A stretch of 36,664 bases of DNA from a virus: IMG/VR virus record IMGVR_UViG_3300034167_000571, positions 1-36,664 of that record; one strand, written 5' to 3'. Shown one piece after another: positions 23,603-31,127 of the stretch (its first letter is position 1; each line of letters begins with the position of its first letter). The notes under the pieces are model-generated. The model saw nothing but the letters and a program-made list of their open reading frames with translations. It was not told where the DNA came from and searched no databases. Position numbers and translations under genes: made by a program.

Positions 23603-24901
23603 TTAGATTGTTATTCTTGTTGTATAAGTTTTTTGAATATCGAAGTACATTCTCATCATAATACTATCCCACTCATCGGGCGAACGTCCAATGTTTTCTT
23701 TTACTTTATCCTTTGAAACGATACCCAACCGCCCGTCTTTATCAATGTCTTTGATTTTGACTTGTTCCATTTCTTCTGCCGTTATTTCACGAACGGTATC
23801 GTCTGCCACAATCTCCCCAACCTCTTTGCGTACTATTTTTGTAGCCATTTTTATAGAGCATTGTGATTTCAAATTGTCGTAGTTCTCTCCCAATAACGCA
23901 CTTGAATTATTGACAAATCCTTTGCATCGTAAGTAATCTACAACCCCGCCCCCGACACCGTCCTCATCGGCTATTGTATTCGACATAGTAATTGAATGTT
24001 TCAATGCTATTTCCTTTCCTTTTTGTACAACCTCATTGACAAGGCTCTTATTCATTACGTAGCGATGAGTGCATAACCAACCATGCCAAACCCTAAATAC
24101 CGTTTTGTCTTTTCCTTTACGGGCGACGTCAATTGTCAGATACTTATATCCCTCGGGTTTGATGTGAACAGGATTAAAATAGTCCCGAATACTGTCTTGG
24201 TCTATAAGTGTGGCAGGGTCGTCGTCGTATTCCCAATTGCCGTAGTACAATCTTTCGCGAGAATTCTTATCCAAACGTAACAATGATTGAAGATAACTCG
24301 GATGCAAAAACGGGTTGTCGGTAGGCAATGCTTGAATGAAACGTCTGAACGTTTTTAGATCGTTGGATTTTGCGGGTTGATAGAACTCTTTATAAGTCCA
24401 ATTCTTTGCGGGATTGCACGTTCCGAGCATCTTTGGTATTAAGTTGTATTCTCTTAATTTGTATCGGATACGGGATTTCACTATTTGCCACGCCTTATAG
24501 GTCAACTGATTACACTCATCAATGAACGCCCCCGTTATTTCGAGAGAACCCAAACTGTCAAAATTAGGGTCTGACGGATAATAGAATAAATCCTTTAAAA
24601 TTATTTCGGAGCCGTTTTTAAAATAGAACGTGTTATTGCCCCCGTTATATCTGTATTGATTAGTCAACTTTAATTCCCCCGCAATTTCAAAGAATGTCTT
24701 TAATGTGGTTGCTTTCAACGTGTGAAGTTTTGAACGTCCCATAAGCCAACGAGTATTCGGATACTTATTTGCTTGTTCCAAAACCCACATGCAACCAAAC
24801 GCACTTTTTCCTCCACCCGCAGCACCCCCGTACAGAACTTCTTCTGTAACATCGTCTTTCAAATAAAATGTGGCATGTTCTTGTTTACGGAGTAACTTCA
24901 T
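23603..24901 (-). CDS. terL: Terminase large subunit
   Basis: From the start at 24901 (MKLLRKQEHATFYL) the protein has 432 residues; an earlier in-frame ATG at 25000 would add 33 residues lying inside the TerS gene. Walker A is at 25-33 (GGAAGGGKS) and Walker B at 124-129 (GAFIDE). The nuclease domain has Asp258 in LTIDVARKGKDKT, Asp312/Asp314 in ADEDGVGG and Asp412 in DEWDSIMM. The enzyme cuts concatemeric DNA and pumps it into proheads. It overlaps terS by 17 bases. Confidence 0.95.
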   Translation of the reverse strand: MKLLRKQEHATFYLKDDVTEEVLYGGAAGGGKSAFGCMWVLEQANKYPNTRWLMGRSKLHTLKATTLKTFFEIAGELKLTNQYRYNGGNNTFYFKNGSEIILKDLFYYPSDPNFDSLGSLEITGAFIDECNQLTYKAWQIVKSRIRYKLREYNLIPKMLGTCNPAKNWTYKEFYQPAKSNDLKTFRRFIQALPTDNPFLHPSYLQSLLRLDKNSRERLYYGNWEYDDDPATLIDQDSIRDYFNPVHIKPEGYKYLTIDVARKGKDKTVFRVWHGWLCTHRYVMNKSLVNEVVQKGKEIALKHSITMSNTIADEDGVGGGVVDYLRCKGFVNNSSALLGENYDNLKSQCSIKMATKIVRKEVGEIVADDTVREITAEEMEQVKIKDIDKDGRLGIVSKDKVKENIGRSPDEWDSIMMRMYFDIQKTYTTRITI

Positions 24902-25289
24902 CGGTTTCGGTTTCGGGATTGATGCCACTACCCAAATTAAGGATAATGTTTTGAATAGGCTCTCCGCCCGACGTAACGTCCCCAACAAAACGACTTCCAT
25001 TCAATCGATGTGCTTCGTCGTCTGTTGCTATCATTTTCATTAAAGCAATTTGCAAAGACGGGTTGTCTGATTTGTACCATTTCGCTCTCATTGATACTTT
25101 TATTGACGTTTTGTTTTTTTCTAATGCGTCTTTTATAGTGTTCAATTCGTCTGAATTTAATGGAAAGAAATCATAAAAAGTTGCTTTTGCACAAGGCAAA
25201 TATGAAACCACGTCCTCAACAAAGAATAATTTGTTTTCTTCAATTGTATCTAATGCCTGTTTGTATATTTTTTCCTTATCGTATGCCAT
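24885..25289 (-). CDS. terS: Terminase small subunit
   Basis: The 134-residue protein lies just upstream of terL (17-base overlap) and has the small-subunit layout: an N-terminal DNA-binding helical part (ATFYDFFP), a middle with MRAKWYKSDNPSLQIALMKM (68-87), typical of Bacteroidota phage TerS proteins, and an acidic tail that probably contacts TerL. It would recognise the packaging site. It starts 4 bases after the IbrB-like gene. Confidence 0.8.
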   Translation of the reverse strand: MAYDKEKIYKQALDTIEENKLFFVEDVVSYLPCAKATFYDFFPLNSDELNTIKDALEKNKTSIKVSMRAKWYKSDNPSLQIALMKMIATDDEAHRLNGSRFVGDVTSGGEPIQNIILNLGSGINPETETDEVTP

Positions 25290-25293
25290 GATT

Positions 25294-25980
25294 TTATTCT
25301 TTTGATGCTTTTTGTTCGTCTTGATATTGTTTTCTTAATTTCAATTGGTTGGTTTCTTCCCAAGAACGTTTGTATTCCGTATCGCTGAATAGTTTGCTAA
25401 ACCCTGTAATATGTTTTAGCTTCAAAACTTCTTCGGGTTGCATCCCCAATTCGTTGCATATTTCTTCATCTTTCCAACCGTTCTGCAACATTTCAAAAAC
25501 CATTGAAGACATCCCTGTAATCGAGTGCTTTCCTCTTGCTCGATTGTGGCGTACCGTTGAAGCCATTCTATCGTTTATATCCTTTTCGATTACTACAATC
25601 GGTAGGTATCCATGATTGCGTTCTCGAATGTCTTGGTTTGTCAAACACGTAAAGTATCTGTGAAAACCGTCCACGATTACATACTTGTCATTTTCCTCGT
25701 CGTAAATCGTTACGATAGGTTGAGTATACCCATCATGCTTTATTGAAGTGTATAACAACCCCATTTCGATTTTGGCTACCGAATTAGGATTGTAGTCATT
25801 CGGGCAGACCTTTTCAATTGGTATCCAACGTACCCTATTAACGGGTTGAGATTTCAAAGGACTTTCGTTGTCGATTTGTTGTTTTATCTTTTCAATTGCT
25901 TCGATGTATTCGGCATCTGTTTCACTACTAATTCTGCAAGATATTAGTATTGCTTTAATCGTTTCCTCTATTTGTATCAT
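25294..25980 (-). CDS. IbrB-like ParB-domain protein (third ParB-like protein of the cassette)
   Basis: The 228-residue protein has a ParB/sulfiredoxin-type domain at about 48-155: NDYNPN (61-66), VIVDGFHRYF (101-110), HNRARGKHS (145-153). A helix-turn-helix-like part follows (163-190, DEEICNELGMQPEEVLKL) and a charged tail. It overlaps the IbrA-like gene by 26 bases. IbrA/IbrB pairs are known from an E. coli prophage, where they activate surface-protein genes; the biochemistry of the pair is not established. Its two-part motif is shared with the ParB-like protein at 28837-29253. Confidence 0.85.
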   Translation of the reverse strand: MIQIEETIKAILISCRISSETDAEYIEAIEKIKQQIDNESPLKSQPVNRVRWIPIEKVCPNDYNPNSVAKIEMGLLYTSIKHDGYTQPIVTIYDEENDKYVIVDGFHRYFTCLTNQDIRERNHGYLPIVVIEKDINDRMASTVRHNRARGKHSITGMSSMVFEMLQNGWKDEEICNELGMQPEEVLKLKHITGFSKLFSDTEYKRSWEETNQLKLRKQYQDEQKASKE

Positions 25981-27166
25981 TGATTTTATTTTGAAGTTGT
26001 TGTCTCATTTCGTTGGTAACATATTTTGATTTTGACATCATGTAGTCCTTAACGTTTCCTTTTTTAAATTCTCTGTAAATGTAGGCATCTTTATTGCCTT
26101 CCGTCCAATTCTTTAATTTAGTCAAATCCCAATCAGTGCTTAATACTGTTTTGATTATTACCTTGAAAAAATCCTCTTTGATTTCGGCATCAGTATAAAC
26201 CAATGTCAACTGCTCGATTTTCTTCAATATCATTTTCTTGTACTTATCCTCTTGAATGATATTCTCTATTAAATGCAAAGCGTATTCTTCCCAATCTTTA
26301 AACATAAACGGAAGTTCCTTTGGGCATTGAAAACTCTCCCGTTGAAGATGCTTTAATGTATTCACGCCGTCGTAACGTGAAGCAATCTTTTCCCACGTTT
26401 TCGGCTCAATCTCTTGAACAATCAGCATAGATTGTATTGCGGTTTCATGGTGCAAATTACTTATTCTCATTTCATTCAATGAAACTCCATGTCTATACAT
26501 TTCATTGTAAACGTTATTGTACTCCCAATTATGCTCATGGATTGACTTCCAAACGTCTGTGTAACTCCAATCGTAAATAGGGTAAAAAGTGTAATGTTCG
26601 TATTGAACATAAAGACGCTTACCCCATGTAATGTCTTTGTACGTTAAGTCTCTTGTCATTGCCAATTTTCGACGAGGACTTTCTTCTGCCCGTACACCCG
26701 CAATGTAGCACGTCTTTTCATTTGGATAATGATGCTTCAAAATGTTCTCGAACAATTCGTGAAACCCGAACTCTAAATACTTATTCTCTTTGATTGACAT
26801 AGGAGATTTTTCTCGTATCCATTGTTCCGGCTTATCTTCATCCCAAATTTTTATAAAGCTATCGTATGAAGAAACGTTGTTATACCATTTCATTGGCATC
26901 TGAAACCACAAAGGCTCTATATCGGGATTGTTGAATACTTCTTCGCAGTAATCAGCGGTGCCTTGCCATTCAGCTTCTTGGTCAATCCACATTACTTTTA
27001 AAGGTAATCGGTTACGTTCCCTCGCAACTTTAAGCGTTAAATTCAAACATACCGTACTATCCTTACCGCCCGAAAATCCGACTACAACATTCGGGAACTC
27101 GTCGAATAAATAGTTTATTCTTGTCAATGCTTCTTCTAATACATTCGTCTTTTTAAATATTTTCAT
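25955..27166 (-). CDS. IbrA-like PP-loop protein (PAPS reductase-type, DUF3440)
   Basis: From the start at 27166 (MKIFKKTNVL) the protein has 403 residues; ten more residues from an earlier ATG are less likely. The PP-loop SGGKDST is at 32-38, WIDQEAEW follows (60-67), and GVRAEES (157-163) completes an adenylating/PAPS-reductase-type fold. The C-terminal 170 residues match DUF3440, found in IbrA. PP-loop enzymes activate a substrate with ATP; relatives include DndC of DNA phosphorothioation. It overlaps the GNAT gene by 14 bases and the IbrB-like gene by 26. Substrate and role in this phage are unknown. Confidence 0.85.
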   Translation of the reverse strand: MKIFKKTNVLEEALTRINYLFDEFPNVVVGFSGGKDSTVCLNLTLKVARERNRLPLKVMWIDQEAEWQGTADYCEEVFNNPDIEPLWFQMPMKWYNNVSSYDSFIKIWDEDKPEQWIREKSPMSIKENKYLEFGFHELFENILKHHYPNEKTCYIAGVRAEESPRRKLAMTRDLTYKDITWGKRLYVQYEHYTFYPIYDWSYTDVWKSIHEHNWEYNNVYNEMYRHGVSLNEMRISNLHHETAIQSMLIVQEIEPKTWEKIASRYDGVNTLKHLQRESFQCPKELPFMFKDWEEYALHLIENIIQEDKYKKMILKKIEQLTLVYTDAEIKEDFFKVIIKTVLSTDWDLTKLKNWTEGNKDAYIYREFKKGNVKDYMMSKSKYVTNEMRQQLQNKINDTNRGND

Positions 27167-27551
27167 CTTGTTTTTTTTCGTAATAAACCATTGCACCGCC
27201 GTCTTTACACTTACGGATAATTTTTGCCCCTTGTGATAAATGTAAATTCAAACTTGTAGGCATACAACTTGAAGTTATTTTTTTGTCGGTTGTCATTCGA
27301 CAATAAGCAAGACGATGTTTCAATAACATAAGTCCGTACCCTTTTTTTCTGTGTTCGGGTTTTGTATATGAAAAAGTCAATAGCACATTCCTTTTCATTT
27401 CTTCAACCGTTGCAACCGAAACGATTTCTCCATTGACAAATAAGCCAAACATGACGCCCAAAGCATTGTAGTAAATTTTACAACGCAAAGCATCGTTTAC
27501 TATTTCCTGTTCATCATTCGGGTTTATTTGATGTATCTCTATTAATTTCAT
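27153..27551 (-). CDS. GNAT-fold N-acyltransferase
   Basis: With the start at 27551 (MKLIEIHQINPND) the protein has 132 residues. The acyl-CoA binding motif A is at 62-78 (YTKPEHRKKGYGLMLL, with Arg68-x-x-Gly71-x-Gly73). The end (LHLSQGAKIIRK, GGAMVYYEKK) is the usual last strand pair. It lies between a glycosyltransferase-like gene (38-base overlap) and the IbrA-like gene. It may acylate a small molecule, protein, sugar or base; Mom of phage Mu is a GNAT relative that modifies DNA, so a DNA target can be considered but is not shown. Confidence 0.8.
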   Translation of the reverse strand: MKLIEIHQINPNDEQEIVNDALRCKIYYNALGVMFGLFVNGEIVSVATVEEMKRNVLLTFSYTKPEHRKKGYGLMLLKHRLAYCRMTTDKKITSSCMPTSLNLHLSQGAKIIRKCKDGGAMVYYEKKQDENI

Positions 27552-28128
27552 TTTCGATATACTTTTTGTCAAACGTATTGCTTTGTCGGGTTTCGGATGC
27601 GGAATGACTTAATGTGCTTTTTATGTCTATTCTGTGTTGAACTAAATTAGGCAAATGAACAAACGCTTTTTGTTTTGTATCTCTCAAAAATTCCCTTATA
27701 AGAATGTCATCATGTTTTTTTTCTAAATGCTGGTCCGAGTATTCTAATAATTGCTTTGATATTTCGCGAGTAAATATTACGGCTTGCATCATTAAGAAAT
27801 TTGGATATTCCGATATGGTTATTCCTTTGCTAAATTGCTCGTCAAGAAATTTTCTTTTCAAAGAGAATAGACTTAAAACGTGTATGCCTTTTTCTTTCAT
27901 CATGCTTTCCAATACAGGTAAGTATTCTAAAAATCCATTCGGTATAACCACATCGTCTTGTAACCTTAAAGTATATTCTGTTTCGTTGTGAAGCGACAAA
28001 CTATCAATGAATGTTTTGTAATTGCCTTGCAATGTCTCATCCCAATATACAACCGCATTAGGCAATTTCTTTTTAATTATCTCAACATTTGAATTTCTTG
28101 AACGTACTGCTTGAATAATTACTTTCAT
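27514..28128 (-). CDS. Glycosyltransferase-like protein 2 (204 aa)
   Basis: The 204-residue protein has a GT-A-like layout: a strand with VIIQAVRSR (3-11), then LRLQDDVVIP (54-63), a DxD-like metal/nucleotide site, and later HDDILIREFL (139-148) and LPNLVQHRIDIKS (159-171). The same two landmarks (acidic DDV-x-x-P and P-x-L-x-QH) occur in the protein at 29250-30002. Such enzymes transfer a sugar from a nucleotide donor. It overlaps the FkbM methyltransferase gene by 4 bases. Confidence 0.7.
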   Translation of the reverse strand: MKVIIQAVRSRNSNVEIIKKKLPNAVVYWDETLQGNYKTFIDSLSLHNETEYTLRLQDDVVIPNGFLEYLPVLESMMKEKGIHVLSLFSLKRKFLDEQFSKGITISEYPNFLMMQAVIFTREISKQLLEYSDQHLEKKHDDILIREFLRDTKQKAFVHLPNLVQHRIDIKSTLSHSASETRQSNTFDKKYIENEINRDTSNKPE

Positions 28129-28826
28129 TTTCTTGAATAATGTACCATGAATGTATCGCTCATTGCTTTTGCTATTTCAATGTCGTTACCGAAAATATCA
28201 TAGCATTTTTGAATTAGAACAGACTTTTTTTCTTTCCAACAATGAACTTCAATGACTGCTGTTTTTGCGTTAAGTAAAAATCTTCTTCCCGCTTCTGAAT
28301 TTAAAAAAGCCATTTCGCCACCCTCACAATCTAATTTCACAAAGTAGTCTTTTACGTTTGGCAACCGTTCGATAAATTCCTCTATGCTTAATAGCAATGC
28401 TTTTTCATCCGATAATCGGTTTGTGTCTTTATGACTAAAACCTATGCACCAATCCCCTGTAAAACTATCCGTCCTTTTAAATACGTCGTACATTGCGGTC
28501 TTTTCCCCAACGCCGTATTTTTCTGCTTTGACTGACGGACAGTAATTTTTAATATTTTCCTGTAAATATCCAAACGTTTGAGGGGTTGGCTCAAACGCTA
28601 TGATAGGCGTGTTAGGAAAAATACTATTAGCATAAATACTAAATATCCCAATGTTTGCCCCTATATCAAAAATAGCGTCGTATTCATTGAATTGATTTGA
28701 TTTCATTCTATAACAATCGCTTTTAACTACTTCTGTTGTAATGTAATTAGCGTACCTTTTATTTGGCTTTATATTGCCAAAAACCCTTGTTTTAAATTCC
28801 TCTTGCGTTTCAATTAACTTTTTCAT
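28125..28826 (-). CDS. FkbM-family SAM-dependent methyltransferase
   Basis: The 233-residue protein has the SAM-binding motif I IFDIGANIGIF (52-62), motif II AFEPTPQTF (77-85) and VKLDCEGGE (163-171), all diagnostic for the FkbM family. These enzymes methylate hydroxyl groups, often on sugars or polyketides. It is flanked by glycosyltransferase-like genes, so methylation of a transferred sugar is a reasonable guess. It overlaps the downstream gene by 4 bases. Confidence 0.9.
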   Translation of the reverse strand: MKKLIETQEEFKTRVFGNIKPNKRYANYITTEVVKSDCYRMKSNQFNEYDAIFDIGANIGIFSIYANSIFPNTPIIAFEPTPQTFGYLQENIKNYCPSVKAEKYGVGEKTAMYDVFKRTDSFTGDWCIGFSHKDTNRLSDEKALLLSIEEFIERLPNVKDYFVKLDCEGGEMAFLNSEAGRRFLLNAKTAVIEVHCWKEKKSVLIQKCYDIFGNDIEIAKAMSDTFMVHYSRK

Positions 28827-28836
28827 TGATATTGGT

Positions 28837-29253
28837 TTAATGGTCTCTTAATAATTCTTTTTCCAAATTCACGCCTTTTTTTGAAAGGTAACTATTTATT
28901 TCTTCCATTGCTTGAACGGAATGTTTGCCACGAGCTTCATTGTGCATTATTGTAGCAAGACGCTTTTGTTCTTCTGTTAAGTCAATCAAACATATCGGCA
29001 CGAGTTCTAATTCCAATACGCATGATGCTCTCCAACGATGCTCCCCGTCAATGATCTCCATTGTGTTCTTATCAACTACAATCGGTTGAGTAAATCCAAA
29101 TATCGCTATGCTTTTACAAAGTAAATCAAATGTCTTTGTTTCGTGAGAATTCGGGTTGTACGAGTTCGGCATCAAATCCAACGGACTAATATAAGTTATC
29201 CTTAATTTCTTATCGTTAATGTCCTTTATTCCGTAGGCGTTTTTTCTTATCAT
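28837..29253 (-). CDS. ParB-like nuclease-domain protein (second of the cassette, 138 aa)
   Basis: The 138-residue protein is the ParB/sulfiredoxin-type domain alone: NSYNPNSH (30-37), EIIDGEHRWRA (66-76) and HNEARGKHS (104-112). The last motif is nearly the same as HNRARGKHS in the IbrB-like protein at 25294-25980, so the two belong to one subgroup. ParB-fold domains bind or use nucleotides such as CTP. No HTH follows. It overlaps the glycosyltransferase-like gene by 4 bases. Confidence 0.85.
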   Translation of the reverse strand: MIRKNAYGIKDINDKKLRITYISPLDLMPNSYNPNSHETKTFDLLCKSIAIFGFTQPIVVDKNTMEIIDGEHRWRASCVLELELVPICLIDLTEEQKRLATIMHNEARGKHSVQAMEEINSYLSKKGVNLEKELLRDH

Positions 29254-30002
29254 AATCTCATTCCGTTAAGTTTATTCCACTTGTCTAATTTGTCGTTTGG
29301 TTTCCAACCGTCAAATCCAATTAGTCCTTTTGGCGTTTTGTCTTTAAAAGGCGTTTCAAATTCCTTTTTCCAATCTACTGAATAGACATCAAAATTAGGG
29401 TCGTAACAAAACGATTGACGTACGTTTTCGCCTATTTTTCCTGCGTATCCCGCACTACTTCTCCACGTTCCTAAATGCTGAAACAAACTTGGCAATATTG
29501 TGAAAGCTTCTTTTTGATTTACTTCCATGTATTTTTTTGTTCTGCTATCTCCGCCTATGTTTTCGGGAGGCCAAATATCGTCTATCGTTTCAATAAAATG
29601 ATTTCGGCTTGTTTTCGGGATGCAAACACATTGCGACCAATAGTTGTATCTTGATTTGTTTACTTTTTTACCGCTATTAAAAGCTTCTTTCATTGCTTTA
29701 TTTGTCGGGACGTAAAAGAAAATCCAAGCGTCTTTTGGTGCAAAATCTAAAATGTAGTCCATTCGTTGTAACACGTCAACAGGAAAACTTACGTCATCTT
29801 CCAAAGCAATTAACCAATTGCCCTCGTCCTCTACGTTTATAGCGTTTTTGAAATTATGCCACATTCCTTTTCTATCGGCATCCAAAGAGATAGATACTTC
29901 AACGTTTTCACATTTGCGTTCTAATAGTTTTTTAAGGACTTTTCCCTCCATTTCTCTATCCCCCGCATTTACAATTCTAATTTTGCTAAAGTTATTTATC
30001 AT
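29250..30002 (-). CDS. Glycosyltransferase-like protein 1 (250 aa)
   Basis: The 250-residue protein has a GT-A-like fold pattern: IRIVNAGDRE (8-17), SLDADRKG (39-46), LIALEDDVSFP (64-74) as the acidic donor site, and LPSLFQHLGTW (170-180). It shares the DDV-x-x-P and QH landmarks with the shorter protein at 27514-28128, which suggests an old duplication. The sugar donor and acceptor are unknown. It shares one base with the upstream unknown gene. Confidence 0.7.
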   Translation of the reverse strand: MINNFSKIRIVNAGDREMEGKVLKKLLERKCENVEVSISLDADRKGMWHNFKNAINVEDEGNWLIALEDDVSFPVDVLQRMDYILDFAPKDAWIFFYVPTNKAMKEAFNSGKKVNKSRYNYWSQCVCIPKTSRNHFIETIDDIWPPENIGGDSRTKKYMEVNQKEAFTILPSLFQHLGTWRSSAGYAGKIGENVRQSFCYDPNFDVYSVDWKKEFETPFKDKTPKGLIGFDGWKPNDKLDKWNKLNGMRL

Positions 30003-30310
30003 TACAGATTATAGTTATGGTCTTTGATTAACGCCCTGTTTATTAGTTTACATTGATTTGGATTGTCGGATGCTTTATCCATAGTCCAATAATGGTACTC
30101 GTCGATTTCTAAATACATGATTGTCATTGAATAGAATTTTTTTGGCGTTCCGTAAACAACAATGGCTTTTGCCAAATACTCAAACCATTCCTTATTGGTA
30201 TTTCTTGCTTTTACATTATAACTATGCGGTTTGTCCCGCATGGTTTTTGCTTCCGACCATGTGAAATCTCCAACGATTTCTTTTAGTTTTAAATACGTAT
30301 CGAAGTCCAT
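30002..30310 (-). CDS. Unknown conserved-looking protein of the ParB cassette (102 aa)
   Basis: The 102-residue protein has an HSYN motif (29-32), an EWFEYLAKAIVVYG helix and a C-terminal YLEIDEYHYWTM with a following LINRALI. A similar HEY...YWTM...INRA pattern seems familiar from phage proteins near DNA-modification genes, but I cannot assign a function. It shares one base with each neighbour, the first ParB-like gene and the first glycosyltransferase-like gene. Confidence 0.75.
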   Translation of the reverse strand: MDFDTYLKLKEIVGDFTWSEAKTMRDKPHSYNVKARNTNKEWFEYLAKAIVVYGTPKKFYSMTIMYLEIDEYHYWTMDKASDNPNQCKLINRALIKDHNYNL

Positions 30311-30855
30311 TATTTTTGCTCTATTTCAAATTCCTCTAAACAATGCGGACAAACAACCGTTCTTAAATTCTGTTCGTTGTTAGAGTACTTTTCGTTTAAC
30401 TTACTATTTGTGTTGTCAATTTGTTGGGAAGTAACTTGTCCGTATTCGGTATTTGGCGTTACGTTTGGCTCAAATTGTGTAGGCGTAATATTCCAATTCT
30501 CAACGCCCCACTCATCCAATTGCAACGTTCCCCACTTTACTTTTAATTCGGCATAGTCCCAATCTCCACTGCTCGAATTATCCTTAATCATGAACTCCTT
30601 TTCTTGTGCGGGAGTAAAATCAGCAATCAATACAGGAACTTCTTTGATACCCGCTTCCAAACAAGCGTTGTATCTCATATTGCCCCCAATGATTACCATG
30701 TCTTTATTTACAACGATAGGACGTGCTTCCAACATTTCGGGAAAGTCCTTTACGGATTGAACGAGTTTCAAAAACTTCTCATGTCGAATTATTCTTGGAT
30801 TGTCCTCGTTTTCAATTAATTTGCTAATGTCAATTTTTTGTGCTTTTGAACTCAT
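30310..30855 (-). CDS. ParB-like nuclease-domain protein with C-terminal zinc-knuckle half-site (first of the cassette)
   Basis: The 181-residue protein has a ParB-type domain: NEDNPR (16-21), VIIGGNMRYNA (54-64) and KDNSSSGDWD (91-100). This last motif is typical of a ParB subgroup that often precedes DNA methyltransferase genes in phages. The C-terminus has VVCPHCLEEFEIE with one CxxC pair only; a second pair for a full zinc site is missing, so metal binding would need a dimer. It is the first gene behind the promoter at 30875. Confidence 0.85.
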   Translation of the reverse strand: MSSKAQKIDISKLIENEDNPRIIRHEKFLKLVQSVKDFPEMLEARPIVVNKDMVIIGGNMRYNACLEAGIKEVPVLIADFTPAQEKEFMIKDNSSSGDWDYAELKVKWGTLQLDEWGVENWNITPTQFEPNVTPNTEYGQVTSQQIDNTNSKLNEKYSNNEQNLRTVVCPHCLEEFEIEQK

Positions 30856-30874
30856 TTTGATTATTTTAGTTTTA

Positions 30875-30895
30875 CAAATATAGTTAATTATTGTT
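30875..30895 (-). promoter_or_regulatory. Promoter for the ParB cassette, same type as the head-gene promoter
   Basis: On the minus strand AACAATAATTAAC precedes TATATTTG (30882-30875). The nearest TTG upstream is 24 bp away, too far for a normal -33 box. The block from AAAACAATAAT to TATATTTGTA recurs at 14667-14690. RNA would start about 15-20 bases before the ParB-like ATG at 30855, right after the hairpin at 30911-30944. Confidence 0.65.
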
Positions 30896-30910
30896 TTTGT
30901 TTATAACAAG

Positions 30911-30944
30911 GAAACCATTTTGTCGCTATCAACAAAATGGTTTC
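30911..30944 (-). terminator. Hairpin closing the early region before the ParB cassette
   Basis: A perfect 13-bp stem (GAAACCATTTTGT at 30911-30923, its complement at 30932-30944) with an 8-base loop lies 6 bases after the stop of the small basic gene. On the minus strand it is followed by CTTGTTAT rather than a U-run, so it may be a weak terminator, a processing site or an RNA-stability element. Confidence 0.65.
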
Positions 30945-30950
30945 AATTGC

Positions 30951-31127
30951 TTATTTTCTTAATACTAATGTATTCGCATCAATGCGAACGTACTTACAAC
31001 CCGCTTTTATTTTGGCTAACTCTTGTTTTTTTGCCAACGCTAAAACTGTTTTTGCATGTACTTTTTCACGCTTTTTTTCCTCGTGGATTGTTTCTCCAAT
31101 TTCGGGTTTTGACTTTTTATCACTCAT
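30951..31127 (-). CDS. Small lysine-rich protein (58 aa)
   Basis: From the start at 31127 (MSDKKSKPEIGE; overlap of 8 bases with the HTH gene) the product has 58 residues, with a basic charged helix (KKREKVHAKTVLALAKKQELAK) and a short C-terminal strand pair. The longer frame from 31175 would overlap the HTH gene by 56 bases and is less likely. It could bind nucleic acid. No family is recognised. Confidence 0.6.
   Translation of the reverse strand: MSDKKSKPEIGETIHEEKKREKVHAKTVLALAKKQELAKIKAGCKYVRIDANTLVLRK

Noticed and set aside
24902-25000. Extra 33 residues at the start of TerL
   Set aside because: They lie inside the terS gene in another frame and do not look like a terminase N-terminus; the start at 24901 gives the normal beginning.
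25294-30855. Plasmid-type partition locus
   Set aside because: ParB-like domains are present three times but there is no ParA ATPase and no centromere-like repeats. Motifs match the IbrB-like and phage ParB subgroups instead.
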